Source: Methylotenera sp. (GTDB lineage: Bacteria > Pseudomonadota > Gammaproteobacteria > Burkholderiales > Methylophilaceae). From it: 64,000 bases of DNA. The stretch lies in contig JABFSF010000044.1 of assembly GCA_013140755.1 (NCBI GenBank), positions 1-64,000 on the forward strand, given 5' to 3'. Under the pieces are notes generated by a model that ran no database searches, was not told the DNA's origin, and was given only the letters and a program-made list of their open reading frames with translations. The translations under genes and the position numbers were made by a program. Below are positions 1 to 9,190 of the stretch, one piece after another (the stretch's first letter is position 1; each line of letters opens with the position of its first letter).

Positions 1-415
1 GATTAGAAATAGCTTTCCGTGTTTTGTAATGACTTCTTTTGCTACTCAAGCTGCCACTGCCAGTGAAGATGTAAATATTGTATATATTAATGGTGTATTA
101 AAAGCGGATAATAAAAACGATCCAAAAGATATTAATTTTCTTGAACGAATAAGGATTCAAATAGATCATTATAAAAATAGAGTTGGACATGCGGAAAAGC
201 GCATAGAAGAGTTGCTAACTTTAAACTCAGAAACTAATCTGGATCTTCAACAAGAAAAAGAGTTGATTGATTTGGATTCATTTTTGGAAGCATCTATCGA
301 TAACCGCACTGGCAGAGTAGTCCCAGATGATTTGAAATATTTATCAAACAATCGTCAACTGTCTGAGCTGCTCGGTAAAGTTGATACGCTAATTTCTGAA
401 ATTAAATCAAAATGA
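1..415 (+). CDS. C-terminal fragment of a protein starting upstream of the window (possibly an AAA ATPase C-terminus)
   Basis: The frame of ORF 29..415 stays open to the window edge (IRNSFPCFVMTSFATQ...). Its 3' end overlaps the HNH gene start (ATGA-type overlap). The ATPase assignment rests only on gene order and a weak FPxxxFxxTxxxxxA pattern. Confidence 0.4.
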   Translation, partial: IRNSFPCFVMTSFATQAATASEDVNIVYINGVLKADNKNDPKDINFLERIRIQIDHYKNRVGHAEKRIEELLTLNSETNLDLQQEKELIDLDSFLEASIDNRTGRVVPDDLKYLSNNRQLSELLGKVDTLISEIKSK

Positions 416-984
416 ATACATTCAGAGAACACTCCCCTAAGCGCACTTGCTCAAAAGTTTATAAGAACTATCGAGACTATAAGCCATACTTAGCTACCGA
501 CTTTGCAAATAGATGTGGTTATACAAACTGTCCAGATACATGGTTCGGAGGAGTAGATAATTTTCACATTGATCACTTTATCCCATGGAAAAAATACCCT
601 AAATCACCTGGCCTTGAAACCGATTACTCTAATCTGGTTTACTCATGTTCATATGTCAATATTTCGAAGTCTAACGATGAAGGTCAATATTTAGATCCGT
701 GTAACGAAGATTACAATAAACATTTTTCTAGAGACACATACGGAAATATTATTCCGAATGCACAATCAGTGAAAGCTGTTTACATGCACAAAAAGCTTAA
801 ATTGTATTTAAAACGATATCAGGTTATTTGGATGCTAGATAAATTGGAGACCAAGTTGCAAGAGCTTTCTGAGCTTCGTCAATCAAAAACATTAACAGGT
901 ACAGCGAGCAATAAAATAAATACAATGATTGCAGATTTAGTCCAAGAGTATTTTCAATATAGAAAATATTTAAGAACCGTGTAG
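412..984 (+). CDS. HNH endonuclease family protein (PtuB-like candidate)
   Basis: CGYTNC ... HIDHFIPWKKYP ... DYSNLVYSCSYVNISKSND resembles a zinc-finger HNH fold. Confidence 0.7.
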   Translation: MNTFREHSPKRTCSKVYKNYRDYKPYLATDFANRCGYTNCPDTWFGGVDNFHIDHFIPWKKYPKSPGLETDYSNLVYSCSYVNISKSNDEGQYLDPCNEDYNKHFSRDTYGNIIPNAQSVKAVYMHKKLKLYLKRYQVIWMLDKLETKLQELSELRQSKTLTGTASNKINTMIADLVQEYFQYRKYLRTV

Positions 985-1011
985 ATCATCATCCATATTT
1001 GACTTAGAAAG

Positions 1012-2577
1012 CTAGAGTTTGGTCCTCATTCTACGATATTTCATTTTTCTATAAGCCAGTTGAATTCTTGTTATATCTTCAGTTGAAATACCTAATGTTT
1101 CGTGCAAAATGATTTGGTCATTTGCTTTTAAAATTTCATCAATATTTGATTTTTTTTCAAAGCTTTCTGCAAACTCTGTAAAGTTCTCACAATCTGTGTA
1201 GGGTATAGGAAGGTTTTTGAATTCATTTGGAGTTAATTCCAATACTCCTCCTCCGTAATACCTACCTTGCATTTCAGCTGCGAGTAACGTCAATGAGTTA
1301 TAAAATGAAAATATAAAATTTTCTATAGTGTATCCGTTTTGCATTTTTATTTGGTATGCAGAGTCTGTTACATATACATCTGCTGAGTTTTTAATGCATT
1401 TAGGGTAGTCATGACTGCGTTTAAAAAAGAAGCCTTCATCTTTTTTTATATTAGGAACATCGTGCCATCTTTTTCTAATCTTGCACTTAAATCTTTTTGG
1501 TATTTCTAATCCACTGCCTTTTTCTAAATATGGTAATAAACTTTTAGATAAACTCTTATTATTAGTATCTAATAAATAGCACGGAACATCTCTGGCTACT
1601 AAAGAATTAAATTTTTCTATATCAAAATCAACGCAACCGTTAACGTAATGACCTTTTTGTATAATTTTTTTACTGCAATAGGAAAGCTTATGACTCTTTA
1701 AAGTGGATTGATTGACTATAAAGTAACTATTTGCACCAGTGACGATTCCTGCAGCTGATTCACAATAATCAGATGATTTAGATAGTTGATTCGAGAGTCT
1801 TTCAACTAAAACTATGTCTTCTTCTTTTAGAATGCCTGTTGTCCACTTTTGGCTAATACTCGATACTGGTAAATGAACAAAATCTGGAACCAAATCTTTT
1901 AGGTCCGCTACGCTATCGTGTTCAGTTATATATATTCCTGGATCTTTATTAGCAATGTTCTTATATGCAATAAGAACTACGGTGTCTTGTTCGATATCGT
2001 CAAAAGCCAATTGATTAAATGTGATTATTTCTAATCTTTGAAAAGTTTTAGATAGAAACTCCCTAATTTCTTCCGCATATTTGACTTGTAGAATCTCCGT
2101 GGGAAGAACGAAGGCCATTACCCCAGTTTCTTTCAAGAAATCAGAAGACTTCAAAAGAAAACTAGTCCAAATATTGGCTACTTCATGATCCAAAAGCTCA
2201 TGCTGAGTATGTATTTTTTTACACTGATCTGCTTGGACTTTCTCTAGCAACTTCCTAACAATATAAGGTGGATTACCAATTACCAAGTCATATGTTTTTG
2301 CTGTTTCCCAAAATAGGAAATCGCTTTGGGAAATAGTAAACACGGGAATAGTGGTCGGGGTTTGAACTTTGGTAATAGCTTCATCTTCTATTTCTACGGC
2401 GTCTAAACTATTTACGGACGAGGCTGATTTATCAATAGCATTGATAAATATACCATCCCCACAACTTGGTTCTAGTATAGATAGATTGCCCCCCATAGAA
2501 TGAGAAATGTAAAACACAATCCACTCTGCCAAGGCTTGAGGGGTATAGAACTTACCTTTAAGTTTTGAGCTTTTCAT
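1012..2577 (-). CDS. Class I SAM-dependent N6-adenine DNA methyltransferase (Eco57I/TaqI-like)
   Basis: GKFYTPQALAEWIV, ILEPSCGDGIF (motif I) and DLVIGNPPYI (NPPY motif IV). Confidence 0.85.
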   Translation of the reverse strand: MKSSKLKGKFYTPQALAEWIVFYISHSMGGNLSILEPSCGDGIFINAIDKSASSVNSLDAVEIEDEAITKVQTPTTIPVFTISQSDFLFWETAKTYDLVIGNPPYIVRKLLEKVQADQCKKIHTQHELLDHEVANIWTSFLLKSSDFLKETGVMAFVLPTEILQVKYAEEIREFLSKTFQRLEIITFNQLAFDDIEQDTVVLIAYKNIANKDPGIYITEHDSVADLKDLVPDFVHLPVSSISQKWTTGILKEEDIVLVERLSNQLSKSSDYCESAAGIVTGANSYFIVNQSTLKSHKLSYCSKKIIQKGHYVNGCVDFDIEKFNSLVARDVPCYLLDTNNKSLSKSLLPYLEKGSGLEIPKRFKCKIRKRWHDVPNIKKDEGFFFKRSHDYPKCIKNSADVYVTDSAYQIKMQNGYTIENFIFSFYNSLTLLAAEMQGRYYGGGVLELTPNEFKNLPIPYTDCENFTEFAESFEKKSNIDEILKANDQIILHETLGISTEDITRIQLAYRKMKYRRMRTKL

Positions 2578-2839
2578 TTAGTTATGCTTACCTTTATATT
2601 TCAGGTGTTACATATAAATGAAACCATAAGCACTTATTTTGTCAAAAGTATCCCTGAAATTGGCATTCTACAAGGTTTTTATCATCGGTTATACCCAAAC
2701 TAGTAGCAATTTAGTATTAAAGACTAATAGGAATCATAATGCTAAGCTCAATCCTATAAAATAGGAGCTATTGCTTGGCCTCTTTTAGTGGATTAATGAT
2801 TCCGGACTGTCACTATCGGATCGCAAAGCATCACAGTGA

Positions 2840-4207
2840 TTACATTTTTAGCTTTGACTTGAAGGCTTTATATAGTGCCGGTTTAGCCAGACTTTTACCT
2901 TCCTTTAGCAAATGATTGTTAACCTTTCGGTTGCTTACATACTCACCACGTTCTCGAAGTTTATCAACAATCATTGATACCTTGTTTATAGCAGCTTGGG
3001 TGTTTTGAATGCCTGTTTCTTTTTTATGGGCTGCATATTTTTCTGAAATCCTGATACATTCCACAGGAAACCAATATTTTAGGCAAGATGATGAGTGGTT
3101 TAATTGTTTAGCGATGTCCACCAGCGGTCTATGATCATTAACATCGGCAGCAACCGCCTTTATTAAATTATAAAGCTCCGCTTTCTGACTGCTTGTAAGT
3201 AACGGTCTTTCAGCTCTATCTACAATCTTCTCTGGAATACGACGCAAAGCTTGATGGATAAATACTTTATTCCAAGGGACTAAAAACATCTCACTCGGTA
3301 AAGTATCGATCCCGTAGCAGATAGTTAAGAACTGAGGTAGAGATGGCTTCTCATTTTTGGTAAGCCATCCTGTCATGGCCCAGCTATTAAGCCCAATGGA
3401 TTTACAGAACTTAGATCTATTTCCTTCAGAATAATGCCGAATGGCTTTTTTCAAGAACATAATAAAATTGTCAGATGATGCCAGTTGGCCTAATTTATCG
3501 AGGTGTTCAATCAAATCTTCAGCAGCAGCAAACACCCAATAATCAAACTCACTGAACTCAACATTCTCACCTACCCTGACATTCAAACCTTGATAGCAAT
3601 AAGCACATCTGGATAAATCGGGATATCGCGGTATAAAGGGCTGAACCCGATCGCAATGAGGACAAGTATCTATTAGGGGCTGTTTATGCTTTGTACAAGC
3701 ACGATAGAGCTTTAATGACCATATCAACGGCCTATATGAGTTCTTATGTATGTTCGGCATTTCTTGGATGCATTCAGGGCACCATTTTGGACGATCTGAC
3801 AAAAGTCCACACCCTGTGGATGGCAACAAGTCTGACAATGGTAATAGCGTCGATAAAGCAAGTGACTGGGCACCAGTGAGTGATTCTGTATGGGCCACAA
3901 ACAACTCAGCATATTTTCCCAAACCATTTACTGTACTTGAATATTGATTGAAAAAACTGGGATATAAAAACTCTTTAATCTCAGGATTTTCTACCGCATA
4001 TATTTTCCGTAGTAAGCGAGTAGGACTCACTGAGTGAGCAGCAGCTATCCTCACAATATAGGAGATCAATCCCTCTACATCTTTGGTGCCGGCGCCTATT
4101 AATGTCGGCTGGAACAGCCTACTCCTTGGTTTCATTTCCAAGTGATCAATGGAAAATTCTTGATGTGTATGCTCAACCTTCATGACGATTGTCTCCAACT
4201 TGATCAC
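2840..4207 (-). CDS. tniQ: TniQ/TnsD-family transposition target-selection protein
   Basis: Zinc-finger pattern WCPECIQEMPN...YRACTKHKQPLIDTCPHCDR...CAYC, long C-terminal extension, directly downstream of tnsC. Confidence 0.85.
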   Translation of the reverse strand: MIKLETIVMKVEHTHQEFSIDHLEMKPRSRLFQPTLIGAGTKDVEGLISYIVRIAAAHSVSPTRLLRKIYAVENPEIKEFLYPSFFNQYSSTVNGLGKYAELFVAHTESLTGAQSLALSTLLPLSDLLPSTGCGLLSDRPKWCPECIQEMPNIHKNSYRPLIWSLKLYRACTKHKQPLIDTCPHCDRVQPFIPRYPDLSRCAYCYQGLNVRVGENVEFSEFDYWVFAAAEDLIEHLDKLGQLASSDNFIMFLKKAIRHYSEGNRSKFCKSIGLNSWAMTGWLTKNEKPSLPQFLTICYGIDTLPSEMFLVPWNKVFIHQALRRIPEKIVDRAERPLLTSSQKAELYNLIKAVAADVNDHRPLVDIAKQLNHSSSCLKYWFPVECIRISEKYAAHKKETGIQNTQAAINKVSMIVDKLRERGEYVSNRKVNNHLLKEGKSLAKPALYKAFKSKLKM

Positions 4208-5372
4208 GACTAGGATTGCGGATGCCGACTCGTGGCTTTTTCTCGGTCGACATCTTTTGTTTTAATGGTTGAGATTCAGTAGAGGTCGATTGATTATCAG
4301 ATTCAATCAACAGTTTGACGAGCTCTTCGTAAGGCTCATCCTCCAACTTCATTTCACCAGACAGTGCTTCGTCAATAATGGTTATGAGACCCTTATTATC
4401 TAATGCAAATTTATTTGCATACTTTTGATCAAATGTATCTAAACCATCTTTCAAAGCATGGCCATAAACACGTGTTAACCAGTCCTTTAAAATACCAATG
4501 CACCCAACACATTTAATGAAAAAATATTCCCTATAATTTGTGAAATCTGGCGTTATCTTCAAAGGCATTTTATTGAGAAAATACTCAAGAGCAGATGTGA
4601 ACTCTTCTCGGTCTTCCTTAATATTTGCGTCATAACGATTCATTGACAATATTTCACTTCGACGCACCAATTGACCGCTGTAGTCGCGAATTTTCAGCAA
4701 GTCGTACGTGCCAATAAGGATGATCGTGATATCAGATTCAATCGTCATGGACTTCAGCATCTCGAATTGATACTCAAGTCGTGTAGGATCGTTCACCATA
4801 AGGATGTGATGCGCTTCATCGATGATCAAATATCGAGTCTTACGGTACTTCATGCACTTTTCCAAGCTGCGTCGCAAAACGTCTGCAGTTGAGCCCTCTA
4901 CCGGTTGGCAATGTGTATCGGTAAACATCTCGCCTTGACCATTCAGATTGATTTTCTGATTCAGTAAGATGTCGCCATTACGCTCCAGGATTCGAGCATA
5001 GAAATCTTTCCAATTGAAATTCCTGCCTGAAGGCGGCGCTGCGTTTACACCAATCACGGGAACCATGCTCACATCTTTGTTGGTAGCATCCGCATGCTTG
5101 ATTTGCAGCTCTCGGTACAAACGCCTGGCTAATGTAGTTTTGCCTACTCCTGTTGGTCCGGCAACGACTATCACTTTAGATCCTGCAGCGCAATTCAATG
5201 AATTGACCAAATGATTAAATGTGACTCGATGCTTCAGGTGGTCAATTTGAACATCCTTAAAATATTGCAATCTCTTTGCAATCGGTTCGTTTAATAACGC
5301 TTCAGGAAATTTGTCTTTTGGATTAATCATAGCGTGAACTCTCCGATGATTCTTGTTGTTATGTTGTCCCAC
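4173..5372 (-). CDS. tnsC: TnsC/TniB-like AAA+ transposition ATPase
   Basis: Walker A VAGPTGVGKTTLA, Walker B YLIIDEAHHIL, located between tnsAB and tniQ with overlapping frames. Confidence 0.87.
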   Translation of the reverse strand: MGQHNNKNHRRVHAMINPKDKFPEALLNEPIAKRLQYFKDVQIDHLKHRVTFNHLVNSLNCAAGSKVIVVAGPTGVGKTTLARRLYRELQIKHADATNKDVSMVPVIGVNAAPPSGRNFNWKDFYARILERNGDILLNQKINLNGQGEMFTDTHCQPVEGSTADVLRRSLEKCMKYRKTRYLIIDEAHHILMVNDPTRLEYQFEMLKSMTIESDITIILIGTYDLLKIRDYSGQLVRRSEILSMNRYDANIKEDREEFTSALEYFLNKMPLKITPDFTNYREYFFIKCVGCIGILKDWLTRVYGHALKDGLDTFDQKYANKFALDNKGLITIIDEALSGEMKLEDEPYEELVKLLIESDNQSTSTESQPLKQKMSTEKKPRVGIRNPSRDQVGDNRHEG

Positions 5373-7978
5373 ATGCTTGTGCTAGGTAATGGTGCTGCAT
5401 TGGGGAATTGATTTGTGATGCCTGATTTCAATGCGGATAAGTCCATGGCTTCCATTGATTCAAGCTTGCGTTGCTCCGCCAATAAACCTTCTTCTGTCTT
5501 AGTAATGTCACGGAAATATGCTGCGATGACTTGAGCATTAATAGCGCGGCGCTTACTACTTCTTTTGAATTTCGTACGCAGTTCTTGGGTGGCATTTTTT
5601 ATTTCTTTCTCAGTCCGGTTCTGGAATTCGGATACATATTCGGATTGGCATTCCACCCAGTGGTCAGACAGCCATGCCATTGCCATAGACATATTGAATG
5701 GGTCATAACGCACTTCCACTTGCTTGTTCGCGTACTTAGGGTTTCTGAACTCAGGTGACCAATAATAGATATAGTTAATTTTTACACCCCTAGATGAATC
5801 TACTTTGGCGGTGCCTTTTGTGGTTGTGGGCAAACACATGATAATGAAGTCACGTGTGTAAGGGGTTGCCATATGTGATCTGATGCCAGACGTTTTCAGG
5901 CTAACTGCCATGGCTCTATCAGGACTGACACCTAAGCTTGCATGCTCCATTACGTGGTATACCCTTGTAAGGTAGCCATCAAAGGCCACACTAAACTTGG
6001 GCAAAGTCCACACAGCTAAAGCTCTAGGATCGTGAGATTTTGATAAAGACCTAGGATTTTGCAGGGCTACATTATTGCCACGCAGGTTATGAATGAAGGT
6101 CTCATTGTTGACGCCGAAAAATCTTTCGATAATGGAGCCGAAACGCGGCTTACTGGCAGGACGAATCTTTTTGTGCGATTCCAGCCTGGCAATCAAACAA
6201 TCAAAATAGAGACTGAGAAACTCAGAACCTTGATCCACCACAATTGTTTTCGGAATGCGGCCATGACGTCTCACACATTCGCGTATGATCAACATGCAAG
6301 AGCGATAACTAGGCTTATCAAAGGTCAGTACCCATGCAAGTATCACTCGTGTATATGCATCCATTAATACTGTGAGCCAAGCTTTATTCAAGTTCTCACC
6401 AAATTTTGAACCAACAAACTGCAGGTCCAACTCGGTATGGTCGATATGGCCTATTTCAAAAGCACGATCGCCATGCCTTGGTGTTGATTGATCTAAAAGC
6501 CAGAACCACTCTGATTCGCTATATGCAGCCTTTTTACCTTCCCGAGCTTCTTGCACTAAATTAGCAGCACGGCGTTTAATCTCTGCCAAAAAAGTTTTTT
6601 CACTCGGAACACTCAACCCTTGTTCAATGCATTGAAGTTCAACCTCGCCCCAGCAACTGGTTTTGGATCTTCCGCCAGGTTGCAGGAAATAACCATCAAT
6701 CACCTCATTCATAATATTGATGACTTTCGCATCAAGTTTTCTTTCCCTACTTCCACGCTTATGAGTTTTAGGTATCAACCCTACAAAACCTGAACCGTAA
6801 GCCTGCACGCTATGGCGATACATTAACTTCCAGAGCCTGATGGTCCTAGGTCTAGCTGTAATGTCACTTTCTTTTTCAGGAAATATATTTTTATATCTTC
6901 TAAGAGCTTCTTCATACTCTCTCGGGGAAGCTTCACGGACAATATCTTCAGCCAAAGTTTGCTCCGGAAATAGCTCCTGAGGTAATCCACTTACAATTCC
7001 ATCCTTGATCAGTTGTTCAAGAACATTCCTTTGAAGCGTAACAATTGTTTGTTCGGCATCTTCTACAAAAATTGCGGTATCGCCGGCATTTAAAATCTTC
7101 CACGGTACGCCATCCCATATAAAGCTTTCACCAATGGCAATTTTCACTGACGCTGAAGGTGTGGATACACAGTTGGTTTTTGATTGGATATGAATGCGGT
7201 ATGCGTCTGCAGCTTGCTTGTCGCGATAAATTAAAGTTCGGTGAGTCTCGACTAGAAGATCGTTATTGATGTCAAAATAAAGCAACTGATCGGCTAACAT
7301 TTTGTTGAGGACATCAGCGTCAAGACCTATCTCGATAAGTGACTGAAAATCCGTCCAGGCCTGATCCTGAAAAGCAAACATGACTTCTGCAATTTCATCA
7401 TCGCTGACTGGCAGGCATTTTTCGTCGAAATAGTCACCGAGTAACTCCAAATTTCTAATGAAGGTATGATTGTTCTCTGCAGAAGATCGGACGGCGAACT
7501 GTAACCCATGCTCTGCCGCATAAGCCTCTCCTGCAGGACATCGCCATTTTCCACCCTCATCTCGGGTAAAACGCTGCGAGCCACTGGCTAAACTTTTAAG
7601 AAGTTCTGCTTCGGTTTTGCACTCCACCCAACCAGCGAACCATTCCTGCAATAGGAAATAGTCTGGAGTTGAATAATGCGTGGATTTACGACCAGTTTTG
7701 CCTATATAGGTAAGTTTCACTTGTTGTGGCTGGTCATAAATCTCATAGGTGTGATCGTCGAATTCCCAACCAACCAAGGCAGGCAGTTCGTTGCCATGGC
7801 TTTCAGCTTGAATTGTGAATCCCATTTTCTTGCTGGCAAAATGACACGCTACGTTAGCTGGTCCGCTGAACACCCTGCGCTCAGGTTCTGAGTTACGAAT
7901 CTGGTGAATTTTTTGTATAGCTTTTGATGAAAGTTTTGTTCTTTCAAAATAGTCATTCAGTTGTGCACTGTTTAACAT
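5327..7978 (-). CDS. tnsAB: TnsA-TnsB fusion transposase (N-terminal TnsA-type endonuclease + DDE integrase core)
   Basis: N-terminus has STPDYFLL...GWVECKTEAELL (PD-(D/E)xK-like, TnsA). C-terminal half has IDHTELDLQ, TIVVDQGSEF and SIIERFFG (DDE rve core). Confidence 0.85.
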   Translation of the reverse strand: MLNSAQLNDYFERTKLSSKAIQKIHQIRNSEPERRVFSGPANVACHFASKKMGFTIQAESHGNELPALVGWEFDDHTYEIYDQPQQVKLTYIGKTGRKSTHYSTPDYFLLQEWFAGWVECKTEAELLKSLASGSQRFTRDEGGKWRCPAGEAYAAEHGLQFAVRSSAENNHTFIRNLELLGDYFDEKCLPVSDDEIAEVMFAFQDQAWTDFQSLIEIGLDADVLNKMLADQLLYFDINNDLLVETHRTLIYRDKQAADAYRIHIQSKTNCVSTPSASVKIAIGESFIWDGVPWKILNAGDTAIFVEDAEQTIVTLQRNVLEQLIKDGIVSGLPQELFPEQTLAEDIVREASPREYEEALRRYKNIFPEKESDITARPRTIRLWKLMYRHSVQAYGSGFVGLIPKTHKRGSRERKLDAKVINIMNEVIDGYFLQPGGRSKTSCWGEVELQCIEQGLSVPSEKTFLAEIKRRAANLVQEAREGKKAAYSESEWFWLLDQSTPRHGDRAFEIGHIDHTELDLQFVGSKFGENLNKAWLTVLMDAYTRVILAWVLTFDKPSYRSCMLIIRECVRRHGRIPKTIVVDQGSEFLSLYFDCLIARLESHKKIRPASKPRFGSIIERFFGVNNETFIHNLRGNNVALQNPRSLSKSHDPRALAVWTLPKFSVAFDGYLTRVYHVMEHASLGVSPDRAMAVSLKTSGIRSHMATPYTRDFIIMCLPTTTKGTAKVDSSRGVKINYIYYWSPEFRNPKYANKQVEVRYDPFNMSMAMAWLSDHWVECQSEYVSEFQNRTEKEIKNATQELRTKFKRSSKRRAINAQVIAAYFRDITKTEEGLLAEQRKLESMEAMDLSALKSGITNQFPNAAPLPSTSMWDNITTRIIGEFTL

Positions 7979-8063
7979 GTTTAACTCCTGGTGATTAACC
8001 AGAGCTAAAGGCGTTAACTGTTTAAGTTTAAGGTTGTGAAATATCCTTCAACAGCATGTAAAT

Positions 8064-8091
8064 TTGACAACCTACATATCTGTCGTAGAAT
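8064..8091 (+). promoter_or_regulatory. Strong sigma70-like promoter
   Basis: TTGACA (8064-8069), N16, TAGAAT (8086-8091). Confidence 0.6.
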
Positions 8092-8097
8092 GACTAC

Positions 8098-8160
8098 ATT
8101 AAGTGAGCAGCTTAGTGTGTAGCCCAAAAGCTCAGGTTTTCCCGAACCTGGGCTTTTTTA
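8098..8160 (+). ncRNA. Candidate ~60-nt small RNA or attenuated leader inside the Tn7-like element
   Basis: Starts just after the predicted -10 box and ends at an intrinsic terminator. TGAGC (8104-8108) can pair alternatively with GCTCA of the terminator stem. Confidence 0.4.
8130..8160 (+). terminator. Rho-independent terminator
   Basis: GCTCAGGTT-TTCCCG-AACCTGGGC followed by TTTTTT. Confidence 0.75.
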
Positions 8161-8327
8161 TTTCTGATCTCTACTTTTTATTCAGTTCCTTTATCTCCAT
8201 TTCTGCCTGGCTATTCCAGACAGTCAACATATCCTTGCATAGGAGATTTTTTGTAGTCAAATATAATTTTTTAAATGACTATACATCTTTATTACACGGG
8301 CATTTGCAAGAGGAAGTTTCCCATTTA

Positions 8328-8987
8328 ATGACATCACGTTATGTTGAAGATATAGAAATTCGCCAGCTAAGGGTACGAACCTGGGTACGAGCTGTAAGGC
8401 TTGCCAGTGATCTGAGCTTGATTGAATTAGAAAGACAGTTTTCTGATTCCAAAACCAAGGCTAAGGCACCAAGATCTTGTATCTGGGATAAATATGCGAA
8501 AGGCGATGTAGCGCCAAGGATGGGCAAAAAACCAAACGGGAAATTACACTTGGCTAATCGAATAGACAAAGCTTATCCCGGTACATTACGGTGGCTGAAC
8601 TCACCTATGTGGCGATTAATCGATAAAGCACCAATGTCGATAATTGAAATCAAAGCGATTTACGAAGAGATGCCATATCTATTCAGAAGTATATTTGTCG
8701 AACCAAAACACAAAACTAAAGGATTATTTTGGCGGAGATATACTGAGCTTCAGCCTTGTATAGACACACTGTACAAAATGGAGGAATTACAAGCTTTCAT
8801 TGCACTATTAACCATGGTTAAAGAAGCTGAAATTAAACAAGATCAAGAAACTCACTATGAAGCTTTGAAAGCAGCTATTAACTTTGAAGATGGGTTAGCT
8901 ATATTTCCTGAATTAGATTTTACAGACGAAGAAATAATTGATTATCTTGAGTGGAGATTCAAAACAGCGGGGTATTACGATATTTAA
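8328..8987 (+). CDS. Accessory protein of the Tn7-like element, function unknown
   Basis: ORF 8103..8987 has an in-frame ATG at 8328 (MTSRYVEDIEIRQL...) downstream of the terminator. Divergent from tnsAB. Confidence 0.65.
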   Translation: MTSRYVEDIEIRQLRVRTWVRAVRLASDLSLIELERQFSDSKTKAKAPRSCIWDKYAKGDVAPRMGKKPNGKLHLANRIDKAYPGTLRWLNSPMWRLIDKAPMSIIEIKAIYEEMPYLFRSIFVEPKHKTKGLFWRRYTELQPCIDTLYKMEELQAFIALLTMVKEAEIKQDQETHYEALKAAINFEDGLAIFPELDFTDEEIIDYLEWRFKTAGYYDI

Positions 8988-9057
8988 AATTTGTAGATAT
9001 ATCTATTACGCACCAGAATTTTTACAAATGTATGTAAATTGGTATAATAAATCTTGC

Positions 9058-9117
9058 CATAAGCTTTGCGTCCCGCAACCGGTCTTCAGAGTCGGCAAAT
9101 GCCGTGTAAAGCTTATG
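9058..9117. repeat. Inverted repeat CATAAGCTTT...AAAGCTTATG, structured intergenic element
   Basis: Perfect 10-bp arms (9058-9067 and 9108-9117) around a GC-rich 40-nt interior, between convergent genes. Confidence 0.6.
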
Positions 9118-9190
9118 TCTATCTAACTAATTTCTCATTTTTTGTAAATTGACGTTCATGGCAGGGCAATCTAGCTCGCTTCAATTTGCT

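Noticed and set aside
8103-8327. N-terminal extension of the accessory ORF starting at GTG 8103
   Set aside because: It would be translated through a strong intrinsic terminator. The in-frame ATG at 8328 is the more plausible start.
9058-9130. Integron attC-like site (inverted repeat plus an RYYYAAC match ATCTAAC at 9121)
   Set aside because: No paired GTTRRRY core at the correct position and no integrase nearby.
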